A DNA stretch of 49,896 nucleotides, from contig JAKSYS010000472.1 in the NCBI GenBank assembly GCA_022925895.1, positions 1 through 49,896 on the forward strand, in the 5' to 3' direction. Under the pieces are notes generated by a model that was given only the letters and a program-made list of their open reading frames with translations, was not told the origin of the DNA and did not search any database. Source of the stretch: Fragilaria crotonensis (taxonomy: Eukaryota; Bacillariophyta; Fragilariophyceae; Fragilariales; Fragilariaceae). The position numbers and the translations under genes are program-made. This document shows, piece after piece, positions 31,511 to 44,400 of the stretch (positions are counted from its first letter, which is position 1; each line of letters opens with the position of its first letter).

Positions 31511-33031
31511 ATGTCGACGACACAACTCCCCACACCGATCACATCTCGCGTCGCTGTACAAGGTCGATATCTCGTTCATCAAGACACCGGAGAACGGTTT
31601 CGGATGCGAGGGATCGCCTTTCCGCTTGCCCCCATCTCCCGAACAGAAGCCCTTCCCATCTACCACCCCGAAGGTTGGATTAATGTATTGATCCAACTCC
31701 GTCAGGCATCATCCAAACTCAATACCATTCGATTGTATCATTTGGATATCGACGTACATGACTATTCTTCGTTTTTCGAACAAGCAAGACTTTTAGGTTT
31801 CTACATTTTGGTCCCGCTCACTACCGAAATGGGCGACGGGGTTCTCGATCGGGATGCGGCAGCTCCCTCGTGCTACTCACCGGGTCTCTACCAACACGGC
31901 CGTCGCATTCTCGACATGACATGGTCCAAGTATCCCAACATTATTGGTGCCGTCTTGGGCAATGAAGTCATGGATGCACCCAAAACGTGGGCGGCCGCAC
32001 CGTGTGTCCTAAGCTATGCTCGCGATTTGAAACTTCATCAACCCAATGTGACTTTGATATATACCATGCAACATTCTGGAATCGGGGCAGCTCTTAGTGC
32101 TGCTGAGGCAGTGGCATTGACCTTGGAGTACATGACGGTCTGTGGGACCATTGACGTGCTTGGAGTTAACATTGAATCGTGGTGTTCGTCTCGCCAGACT
32201 TATGAACTCAATGAAGATGGGAGTATTGGATCTTATCGTGATTTGTACGATCATGTTGTCAACATATCATCGGTGTCGGCCATACCTATTATCTTTTCCG
32301 AAACTGGATGTGCCAAGGATTTTTTCAATCGTGATAATGGATTGGAGCGATATTCTCGAGATTGGAAGCAACTGCCGGTGGTCGAAACGGAAATGTCTGC
32401 CGTCATGTCGGGATTCATTGCCTATGCCTATGATGGACCAGCCATTAACTTCAAAATGACCTCGGGTGGACCCTGGGATGGACTGCGACCACTCCCATTC
32501 GCCGAGGATATGGACAATTTCATCAATCAACTCGACCTACTCAAGGATGAGAATGAAACAACAACAACGACAACGACAGCAACGAATACTGATTATGCAG
32601 GAGGCAATTCGTCGTCACTTTTCGACTCACCAACATGTTCGTCGCTCATTGACCATATTGTCAAACTCAGTGGCAGGCCGTTGATCGATATTGATGAAAT
32701 CCCCTCCTACTACCTTCCAAAGGAACTTCCTCTCAATGCCACTGTCGTGGAGGACATTCGCAACAACGACAATAATGACAATGATGACAATGATGTGGCT
32801 GGTTCTGGTGGTGTTACCGACCTGGTGACTGGCATCATTCATGACAATCCATTGCAAACAATCCTAATTCTGATTCTGGTGCTAATCATGTTTTTGATTC
32901 CATTCTGTCGCAACAAGGTAATGGCCTGGCGCCGACGTGTCACGACCACGAACGCAACAGCCACCACGGAAATTCCCAATGGCAAACCGGATGCTGCGAA
33001 TGTGGGACGAAATTATGATACTTTTGCTTGA
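31511..33031 (+). CDS. GH72-like beta-1,3-glucanosyltransferase, membrane anchored (copy 1, intact)
   Basis: The product has 506 residues, starting at the ATG giving MSTTQLPTPI. GH72 enzymes cut and rejoin beta-1,3-glucan chains (fungal Gas/Gel family). Matches to the family are: the entry strand RFRMRGIAFPL; NTIRLYHLDID; the acid/base site GNEV with Glu152; and the nucleophile site FSETGC with Glu264. Both catalytic glutamates are present. A low-complexity Thr/Asn linker precedes a C-terminal transmembrane helix (about 448-466, LQTILILILVLIMFLIPF) and a short basic tail, in place of the GPI signal usual in fungi. There is no obvious N-terminal signal peptide, so topology is uncertain. In a diatom the likely substrate is chrysolaminarin or cell-wall callose (inference). 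Its 5' end faces the oxygenase pseudogene across about 510 bp containing GTACTCGAGTAC. Confidence 0.82.
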   Translation: MSTTQLPTPITSRVAVQGRYLVHQDTGERFRMRGIAFPLAPISRTEALPIYHPEGWINVLIQLRQASSKLNTIRLYHLDIDVHDYSSFFEQARLLGFYILVPLTTEMGDGVLDRDAAAPSCYSPGLYQHGRRILDMTWSKYPNIIGAVLGNEVMDAPKTWAAAPCVLSYARDLKLHQPNVTLIYTMQHSGIGAALSAAEAVALTLEYMTVCGTIDVLGVNIESWCSSRQTYELNEDGSIGSYRDLYDHVVNISSVSAIPIIFSETGCAKDFFNRDNGLERYSRDWKQLPVVETEMSAVMSGFIAYAYDGPAINFKMTSGGPWDGLRPLPFAEDMDNFINQLDLLKDENETTTTTTTATNTDYAGGNSSSLFDSPTCSSLIDHIVKLSGRPLIDIDEIPSYYLPKELPLNATVVEDIRNNDNNDNDDNDVAGSGGVTDLVTGIIHDNPLQTILILILVLIMFLIPFCRNKVMAWRRRVTTTNATATTEIPNGKPDAANVGRNYDTFA

Positions 33032-33209
33032 ATATTCAAAAGAGGAATGGTGGTTTCGAACTAAGATACAACAAAGAAGAAGGAGGAGCGAGAGAGATGC
33101 GACGACATGTTGACTCTAGTTTTTACCTTTGGTAGTATTCGCGTCATGCGAATTGTGTTTGTGTGATAATTATAATTGTAATAAGAACCCTAAGTTGTAG
33201 TTGATATTA

Positions 33210-33791
33210 ATGTCAGCGAACGGAGATCCATCGAAAGATGACTCTTCCGAAACGGGTGCTCCGTCAACAACTGATTTCACCGAGACGATTGATACAGAGA
33301 GCGAGAGTGCATCCATGAAAGGTTCGTCCCACGGACCGACTAAGAGTCCACGAGCCATCACCAACATGGGCCGCCTGGCGTATCGGCGCGCCATTCAGAA
33401 TCGTCTGTTACCGTCGCTTCGAGCATTTAACCCGGATTTGATCCTTATCAGCGCCGGTTTTGACGCTGCAAAGGGTGACGTCGGCAATGCTCGTCACTAT
33501 TCCGGTGGGAAGGAACGCATGGGGCTAGACTTGGAACCAGAGGATTATGCTTGGACGACGCGTAAGATTCTTGAAATTGCAGACATTTGTTGTCAGGGGC
33601 GTGTTGTGTCGGTATTGGAGGGTGGATATGGACGATCGCCTGTCATTGGCCCAGCCACTTCCACCAGTGGTGGATCCAACAGTTTGGACAAGGCCTTCTT
33701 TTCGGAATGTGCTATTCGACATTTGCATGCGATGATTGATCCGTATGATACAGAACTCCGTTTTGGGTCCGATCGTGCCCCGAATCCGTAA
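33210..33791 (+). pseudogene. 5'-truncated histone deacetylase fragment
   Basis: This copies the last 193 or so residues of the deacetylase, including SAGFDAAKGD and LEGGYG but lacking PPGHHAG, DIDVHHGNG and the MYB and ankyrin regions. The duplication breakpoint falls exactly at an in-frame ATG (MSANGDPSKD), so an open frame remains. It cannot form a catalytic site. One substitution changes GRDRAPNP to GSDRAPNP near the end. Confidence 0.93.
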
Positions 33792-33850
33792 TTAGTAGTA
33801 GTAAAGGTGATGTTTAAATGAATGTTATTTGGTTGTGGTCGACTGTGTTA

Positions 33851-35155
33851 CTATTTTTTCATGCTTTGAAGTTGAATTCTTGAAACGCGGCGGTCTTGTT
33901 CCAACGCTGTTCGCAGGTCACTGGAAGAACCATACAGAGAAAGTTGTTGTTTCGAGTTGAGTTGTCCCCTTTCCTTCCTCATCAGACTCATTCGTACTGG
34001 AGACATTGCAGTCACATCACGATCAGCACCTGCCAATGCGACCGGATGACAATCTACCCATTCCTCTATTGGATTGCACTTTAGAAGATCGAAGTCGACA
34101 CCACCAAAGTCATGTTGCCAGTCTGCGATTCTCGTCGCATGTTCTTGTGCCAAATATGCCATCATGTCCTCATCCATCTCAATCCCCTCTAACGTGGTTT
34201 CAGTAGCAAATGAATCCGGCTCAACTTCTAGCGGTCCCCGCTCTTCCCATGTGTTGAACAAGAGCACGGAACGTAGTGACTCGTCATCATCATCGTCGTC
34301 ATCGTCGTCGTACTCTTCCATGTCCTCCTCACGTGCGAATGTCGTCTCCACGTCATGGCCATCCAACTGTTGCAACCACCGATCGTAGGGCTTGGGAACA
34401 GCATGCAGAAGATTGCCTGGAAATCGCAACAAACGTCCTACAACGGCTGGGACCGTGACCAGTTTGGTCGGTTTGGTCGTTTCATCATCAGCTTGATCAT
34501 CCGTCAAAATAATGCACGTCGGTGCTGGCAATGTACATGTCTGGTTCGATTCTTGTTGTTGTTTCTGTTGTGAAGTTGTTTGCAAGTGTAGATACAAGAC
34601 GTGACTGTAGGAAGGATATCGGGGTGTCCCCTCTTGTTCCAATTGAGCTTCATCCACATCACAATGCACATCCATGTGGAGATGTTCTTGACGTGACCAG
34701 TATTCCACTGCTGTGACACGATTTGTTTTGGAATTGTTAACGTTGTTATTAGTCTCCTCCAGGGCTGTCAGCAAACGATCCAATGTCACTTCCAATGGCG
34801 TCAATATTGTTGTTGTTTCATTGTTCTTATTATTATTTCGATAAAAGACACTGGATGTGCAGCGTTCGGCGTGGTCCACAGCAAGTGGATGAATCAACTC
34901 TTGACATGTTTCTTGAGAAAAGACATTGTCGTACACTTGAATGATGGTAACATCATCACCATGGTTGTTGTTGTCATCTCGGCATGATGATAATGATATT
35001 GATGTAATGATTCTTTGTCGATTGTGATTGCAAGGGCGTGGTACGAGCAAGGTAAATGAGAACACCACATTGGTGACTGCAACCAGTTGTAGTAGCAGTA
35101 ACCACAACCGCAACAACGGCACTTGTTGTACGACGGACGATCGGACTGTGCTCAT
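33851..35155 (-). CDS. 2OG-Fe(II) oxygenase-like protein, prolyl-4-hydroxylase type (copy 2, intact)
   Basis: The product has 434 residues. The N-terminus has a hydrophobic signal anchor (about 14-35, LLRLWLLLLQLVAV). The double-stranded beta-helix core reads EYWSRQEHLHMDVHCDVDE with an HxD pair (H164/D166, or H160/D162), then SHVLYLHLQ, then GRLLRFPGNLLHAVPKP with the distal His251, then RSVLLFNTW with Arg295, which would bind 2-oxoglutarate. Such enzymes hydroxylate prolines or other residues in the secretory pathway. An acidic run (nine Asp) interrupts the core before Arg295. The C-terminal 130 residues have no recognised domain. It is divergent from the GH72 gene at 35672. The substrate is unknown. 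Confidence 0.72.
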   Translation of the reverse strand: MSTVRSSVVQQVPLLRLWLLLLQLVAVTNVVFSFTLLVPRPCNHNRQRIITSISLSSCRDDNNNHGDDVTIIQVYDNVFSQETCQELIHPLAVDHAERCTSSVFYRNNNKNNETTTILTPLEVTLDRLLTALEETNNNVNNSKTNRVTAVEYWSRQEHLHMDVHCDVDEAQLEQEGTPRYPSYSHVLYLHLQTTSQQKQQQESNQTCTLPAPTCIILTDDQADDETTKPTKLVTVPAVVGRLLRFPGNLLHAVPKPYDRWLQQLDGHDVETTFAREEDMEEYDDDDDDDDDESLRSVLLFNTWEERGPLEVEPDSFATETTLEGIEMDEDMMAYLAQEHATRIADWQHDFGGVDFDLLKCNPIEEWVDCHPVALAGADRDVTAMSPVRMSLMRKERGQLNSKQQLSLYGSSSDLRTALEQDRRVSRIQLQSMKK

Positions 35156-35671
35156 TTTTGGATGGATGATGGATGGTGTGCGTTGATCGAGGATGCCAAA
35201 GATGCGCCAAACAAGTTTGAGATGATGGCGCTCTTCAAAACCGCCATTTACCGTTCATTTCAAAACCCTTCACCGCTTCGGAGCGACGTCGTCGTTTCGA
35301 TGTCTTCGATCTTTTTGGTGCTGTCGGCCGTATTACCCAAGACTAGTGGGATGTATGTACAGATGTTTAGACTGAAAACATCTATACTAAAAAAGTTGTA
35401 AATGATGACGTGATGACAGCTCTCATCTCCTGCATCCTTTTGCATCATTCAAATGAGTTCACGTGGACAAGATCAATACCAGTAAACTGTTCTATGTTCT
35501 GAGGCCTGAGCGTCGGCACAGTCCAGTCTCAGGTTTGGAGTATTGTACTCGAGTACCAGGTACTTGTACTCTGAAAACAGGCCACAATCCACACAAAAAA
35601 CCGAACGACTACCCCATAGACCTTCCAAAGAGTGCCAGAGGACAAGTACTCTAAACACTCTACACTCAATC

Positions 35672-37189
35672 ATGTCGACGACACAACTCCCCACACCGAT
35701 CACATCTCGCGTCGCTGTACAAGGTCGATATCTCGTTCATCAAGACACCGGAGAACGGTTTCGGATGCGAGGGATCGCCTTTCCGCTTGCCCCCATCTCC
35801 CGAACAGAAGCCCTTCCCATCTACCACCCCGAAGGTTGGATTAATGTATTGATCCAACTCCGTCAGGCATCATCAAACTCAATACCATCGATTGTATCAT
35901 TTGGATATCGACGTACATGACTATTCTTCGTTTTCGAACAAGCCAGACTTTTAGGTTTCTACATTTTGGTCCCGCTCACTACCGAAATGGGCGACGGGGT
36001 TCTCGATCGGGATGCGGCAGCTCCCTCGTGCTACTCACCGGGTCTCTACCAACACGGCCGTCGCATTCTCGACATGACATGGTCCAAGTATCCCAACATT
36101 ATTGGTGCCGTCTTGGGCAATGAAGTCATGGATGCACCCAAAACGTGGGCGGCCGCACCGTGTGTCCTAAGCTATGCTCGCGATTTGAAACTTCATCAAC
36201 CGAATGTGACTTTGATATATACCATGCAACATTCTGGAATCGGGGCAGCTCTTAGTGCTGCTGAGGCAGTGGCATTGACCTTGGAGTACATGACGGTCTG
36301 TGGGACCATTGACGTGCTTGGAGTTAACATTGAATCGTGGTGTTCGTCTCGCCAGACGTATGAACTCAATGAAGATGGGAGTATTGGATCTTATCGTGAT
36401 TTGTACGATCATGTTGTCAACATATCATCGGTGTCGGCCATACCTATTATATTTTCCGAAACTGGATGTGCCAAAGATTTTTTCAATCGTGACAATGGAT
36501 TGGAACGATATTCTCGAGATTGGAAGCAACTGCCGGTGGTCGAAACGGAAATGTCTGCCGTCATGTCGGGATTCATTGCCTATGCCTATGATGGACCAGC
36601 CATTAACTTCAAAATGACCTCGGGTGGACCCTGGGATGGACTGCGACCACTCCCATTCGCCGAGGATATGGACAATTTCATCAATCAACTCGACCTACTC
36701 AAGGATGAGAACGAAACAACGACAACGACAACGACAACAACGAATACTGATTATGCAGGAGATAATTCGTCGTCACTTTTCGACTCACCAACATGTTCGT
36801 CGCTCATTGACCATATTGCCAAACTCAGTGGCAGGCCGTTGATCGATATTGATGAAATCCCTTCCTACTACCTTCCGAAGGAACTTCCTCTCAATGCCAC
36901 TGTCGTGGAGGACATTCGGAACAACGACAATAATGACAATGATGACAATGATGTGGCTGGTTCTGGTGGTGTTACTGACCTGGTGACTGGCATCATTCAT
37001 GACAATCCATTGCAAACAATCCTAATTCTGATTTTGGTGCTAATCATGTTTTTGATTCCATTCTGTCGCAACAAGGTAATGGCCTGGCGCCGACGTGTCA
37101 CGACCACGAACGCAACAGCCACCACGGAAATTCCCAATGGCAAACCGGATGCTGCGAATGTGGGACGAAATTATGATACTTTTGCTTGA
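35672..37189 (+). pseudogene. GH72-like glucanosyltransferase, copy 2, frameshifted
   Basis: This copy is nearly identical to 31511-33031 but has three single-base deletions within about 65 bp (near 35873, 35887 and 35932). The first two shift the frame and give a stop at 35918-35920 after about 82 residues. The third restores the frame, and the rest reads normally to 37189, including both catalytic glutamates and the C-terminal membrane helix. A few silent and missense differences follow. The three closely spaced deletions suggest either decay or a local base-calling problem. Confidence 0.85.
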
Positions 37190-37637
37190 ATATTCAAAAG
37201 AGGAATGGTGGTTTCGAACTGAGATACAACAAAGAAGAAGGAGGAGCGAGAGAGATGCGACGACATGTTGACTCTAGTTTTTACCTTTGGTAGTATTCGC
37301 GTCATGCGAATTGTGTTTGTGTGATAATTATAATTGTAATAAGAACCCTAAGTTGTAGTTGATATTGTTGTCCATGGTCGAGTATTTGCACTCAAATGCA
37401 CGGTTTAGTAAATGGCCATTTCTACAAGGACCAAAACTCTAATCGTTTCATGGATAATCTGGCAGTGTCATGACGATAAATGGGTTTCCATGCCGTTGCA
37501 TGAATTTGTGTTGGCACATGTCCCGGGTGCTGTTTGGAGTAACTTGCTGGTTCAAAGTTCAAACACCATAGTTTTTGTGCCGAAATTACTCGGGTCGACG
37601 ACCCCAATCCACGAAATCCTCATGTTTTCTTCTTGTT

Positions 37638-38111
37638 TCATTTGGATGGATGATCATGATTGTTCGGATGACCCAATGGTGGTATGATTCGATTCGGATG
37701 ACTTAATTCATAATCATCATCATCGTCATATTCCTCCCCAGTCACCATATGATAATCCTGCTTCAATTTTGAAATTTGAAGCTGTGCGTCAACATTATGA
37801 TTATCACCAGTAGTGGAGTCCATTATCTTTGTCTTTAATTGTTGGATGGACTGCACAATATCATTGGCCTCCTTGTCATTTTCGTAACTGGCATTCCAAA
37901 CTTGCCGTCGTTGTTGTCGCTGAAGTTGATGATCATGTCGCATGGTGGTTGTAATAGTCCTAGCAGTGCAAGTGGTAGTAGTCCGACGACCGGGAGAACA
38001 AATGAAACTTGCCAACAAATCGCCAACATTATTCATGCATGTCGATCGAGGGTGCATCTTCCAACATGCGGATGCAACGGTTCGAAACTGATTGGCAACA
38101 ATCCCCATCAT
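37638..38111 (-). CDS. hypothetical small protein with acidic C-terminus
   Basis: The ORF has 157 codons. The N-terminal third is basic, Thr/Arg-rich and nearly free of acidic residues (MMGIVANQFRTVASACW, then GRRTTTTCTARTITTTMR), which could be a mitochondrial presequence. The middle part looks helical (ANDIVQSIQQLKTKIMD, then QLQISKLKQDYHMVTGEEY), followed by DDDDDYE and a Pro/His tail. No family is recognised. It lies just outside the tandem duplication. Coding-like composition is the only support. Confidence 0.4.
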   Translation of the reverse strand: MMGIVANQFRTVASACWKMHPRSTCMNNVGDLLASFICSPGRRTTTTCTARTITTTMRHDHQLQRQQRRQVWNASYENDKEANDIVQSIQQLKTKIMDSTTGDNHNVDAQLQISKLKQDYHMVTGEEYDDDDDYELSHPNRIIPPLGHPNNHDHPSK

Positions 38112-40815
<2,704 letters not shown>

Positions 40816-41445
40816 GGCTGTACCCGCTGGACGAGGAGGCAACCGTCAATACCAATCCTCGGTCGCTCCAACAACGATCTGCAACTGACTTCGATACTAC
40901 TGCAAAGGAAACACCACAAGGTTCATATCGTCGTCAATTGCTCTGTGGGGAGAATTCCCCAACAGTGCCTCACTCCATAGGCAAACCGCCTTTTATCGAT
41001 CTTGCAGCCCGAATGCATCGTCCTTCACAACGAGAATACATTGAAAAGTAGGCTACTTAAACAATAACAACCACGTCGGGCCATTGTTGTAATAGATTGA
41101 CGAAGATGGCAAGAAACTCAGTAAGCTAGGAAGGCGCATCATCCTTCCTCCAGCGACGGCGCTAAGTCACTACTAGAGTGACTCATGACGACCAAGAGCG
41201 ACGCCAGGACGACGTGGCACCTGCGACGAGCGTAGAAGTATAGTGATTGAAGCATCAGGTGGGACAGTCAATGCATATTCGTGTGTTTACGTGGCGTTCA
41301 GAAACAAAACAAAACGTAAACTAATTATTGGGTTATCGCCGCGTCCAAACCGTTAGGCCCAGAATGCGTACCCCACCCCGGCGGTTTTACCCGCGAGAGT
41401 TTTATCTAGATATGTAAATTTCACCGTATGCATGTAGCCGCATCG
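40816..41445. other. between KRR1 and the LINE
   Basis: No gene is recognised. It includes the 3' flanks of KRR1 and of the LINE, which is on the minus strand. No poly-A tail (poly-T on this strand) or target duplication was found at the LINE 3' end, so its exact boundary is unknown. Confidence 0.4.
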
Positions 41446-44400
41446 TTACCCCATTTTTGGTGCAAAGTAAGTTGTAATCAGAGCTTGTCGTCCGCCATCC
41501 TGTTCATTCTCCGTGATCGAGTTCCGAACTCTTCGTAACCATCGACGACGAATGGAAGAAGATCCATTAATGATACTATCCATGGGCCTTTCGCAGTAGT
41601 GACGATCACATACTCGAAGTAAGTGAGGTTGTCGGTACAGCGCCTTGATTTCCGCAATTTCTGTAGACCGGATATTTATTTGGTCATCATCGTCTGCAGA
41701 GTGAAGAACTTCGTTCCGAGCGGTCCAAATCCTCGTGACGTGATCGTAGATAGCTGAAATGCAGGTTCGCATCCTTTGTACTCCAACGTTCACTTCCGTT
41801 TTCCGGAATCATGCATCGCACAGCATGATAAGGAGGACCAATGACAGCTCAACAAGCCCGATGTGGCCTCATACCATCCTATTCGGTGTTGGGATTCCAA
41901 GGCCTCCTCAATTTTCCTCTGAGATGAGATGGATATTGAGACAGAACAGGTGAGAACTCCCCAGATGATTTGGTCCAATGCTCGATCCCGTCCGCCAGCA
42001 AGTAACGAATCGGATGTGTATCGCCAGTAATCAGATCTCGTCGGAGTTGCCGCAAGCTAGAGAGAAAGGCCGGATTTGCATCGCATCGGAGTAAATGCTC
42101 CGAGGTCTCGTCGGTTGTTTTACAACATGGACACAATTTCAAGCCTGGATCCTGAAGCCGCGCCTGATCATATCTGCGTTTCCCAATAGGCAACTGTCCG
42201 TGTACTCGTTTCATGTGTGTAACCTGGTGATGGGGTCGGAGGCGTCGGAAGTGCTGACCAAAGAGACAAAAATCAACCTCACCCCAAGTGTGGTCTGACC
42301 ACGAGTGTTTGTCCTGCATATATCTTCGTAGATGATATCCGTTAATATGATATCGAATGCAGGAGTCATACTTACTAGTCAATCGCTTGCCGTTTATGAG
42401 GATTGAAACACCTTGTCCTGGTTGATGATCCACTCGAGATGATGATTTGAGTCGTCCTCGAAGTCGATACCTGGTTGCCAAAAAATCCGCATCGATATTT
42501 AATCGGGCCTTTAGTGGCAGCGTTGCATACGACTTCAAAGAATCTTGATGCCCTTTCACCCACGCCAGCCGGAATGGTCGTCGAAGTTCCCGAATAGATG
42601 CTGATATTAGTGAGAGAAGATCTGCATCATCAGGCATCGTACGATTGTGGCGGTCTCTTAACGCATATTTTTGTACGCGAGATATTGCCGACTTGCTGTC
42701 TGTTATCCAACGAAATGAACTTCGATGTCGGAGCCCCCACAACTTGGAAATGGCTACCACTAATAACAAGGAGGATGCACAACCAGCTAATTCGCTCCTT
42801 GTAGAGGACTCCGTAGAGACAAATCCGTCTACTGGTCCAGAACAATGAAACAAAACCTGCGTCTTTGATGATAGAACCCAACCGTGCGTCCCTTTGTTCC
42901 CATGCAGCCCACCATCGGAGGCAATATACAGCCGGGCTTTTGATCTAAAAGCACGCCAGACGTGAACATCAGATGCTTGTTGGTGAAGATCTGCCAACAG
43001 TCGACGTTGGGTTGTCGGCAAAGTTCGAACGTAATCATGGATTGACTCGAGAGGAGGCGGGCGTGAAACTCCGACCGGTTCGGATGGCAACGATCGAGGT
43101 AGCGGAGGAGACTTCCAGTAAGGTACGTATCGAAGATACGAGGAGCGAAGGAAGCGCTTCCATAACCGACGTTGAGAGGAGCTGGGAGTGTCTTGTCGAG
43201 GCCAAAGGGGATTATTAACCCAGTGTTCCTGACGCTTGCCGTCAAGAGCAGAGAGAGATATGGAGGATGGATTCTCGGGATGAGCTAAGTCTGCGAGTGT
43301 CGTCGCTTGTAGATAGAGCCGGACCAGATTGATGTCGCGTTGTTGGCTGACAGAGTATCTTGCTAAGTGCATCGGTTGCATAATAAATGCATCTGATGTC
43401 GATCGAAGGGTTGGAACGTAGGACTCGGTTAATGTGATAGACATATCATGACACGATAGAAATTGTCGAACCGATAGAACCCATGTCGGAGTGAGATAAG
43501 GAATATGTAGGGACGGATATTCGAGCAAAGGAGTTCCGACGCCTGATTCCAGTTGGGAATATTGTAGATTGATTCGGATAAGATTTCCAGGTTCGGAGCC
43601 AGAAAAAATGGAGTTGCGAAGGAATTTGATTGCTTCAATTCCCGCTTCCGTTCGTAGATCATAAATGCCGAGACCGCCCATTTCCAGAGGACCATGTCTG
43701 ATGGATGTTGGTAAGTTACTGTTGACGTGCATTTTTTGTAACATCACCTTGATGATCCTGTGTTGAACACCTGCCAATACCTCTTCGTCGACCGCAATCG
43801 GAGCAAGACTATATCGCATTGCCGGAATATAGATAGACCGATGAAAGATACGGATATCCCGTGCAGTTAATTTGGACGATGAAATTCGTGTTGCATACCC
43901 ATCCGCCTTCTTCCGTAGAACCTCGATGTGGTGTCCAAAGTCGCCCATCGGGTTGAGATGGACCCCCAGCATGCGCGTCGATTCGTCTAATCGTGTTCTC
44001 CTTATGGTTGTAGTTGATGATGTTGATCCTTGTTTAAGCCGAATCGTCGGATCCGTCGGAGTGATTTCTCGTAACTTTGGGCGACCTTTTTCCCATTGCC
44101 AATACATCACGTACCATGAGCATTTGGACAGATTTAATTTACCACCGGAAAGATATAGAAGGTGCTCCCAAGTCTGTGCCACTTTTTGAAGTCGTTCTAT
44201 TATCTCCTCATAATTGTGTTGGCCAGCAGATGTGAATCCAAGAGATGTGTCATCCACAAACGCATCCACCAAACGCTTGTGTTTTTTATCTCCAATGAGT
44301 GGCACAAAGTTGATTCTGTCAGGTACGAGTCGATCCAGAGTATTGAGCAGTACCACTACCAGGGTAAGCCAGACAGCCGGAGACGCGCCGCTACCTTGAC

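Larger units (their letters stand above)
29071..33208. repeat. tandem segmental duplication, copy 1 (4138 bp)
   Basis: This segment is almost identical to 33209-37366. It begins inside the last HDAC exon at AATGTCAGCG and ends at AGTTGTAGTTGATATT. The junction GATATT|AATGTC shows a head-to-tail duplication without evident microhomology. Copies differ by scattered substitutions, 1-2 base indels and a 9-bp codon-repeat difference. Confidence 0.95.
33209..37366. repeat. tandem segmental duplication, copy 2 (4158 bp)
   Basis: This is the second copy of the 29071-33208 unit, in direct orientation and immediately adjacent. It ends at GATATT, after which the sequence (GTTGTCCATGG) is unique. It contains a 5'-truncated deacetylase fragment, an intact oxygenase gene and a frameshifted GH72 gene. 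Confidence 0.95.
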
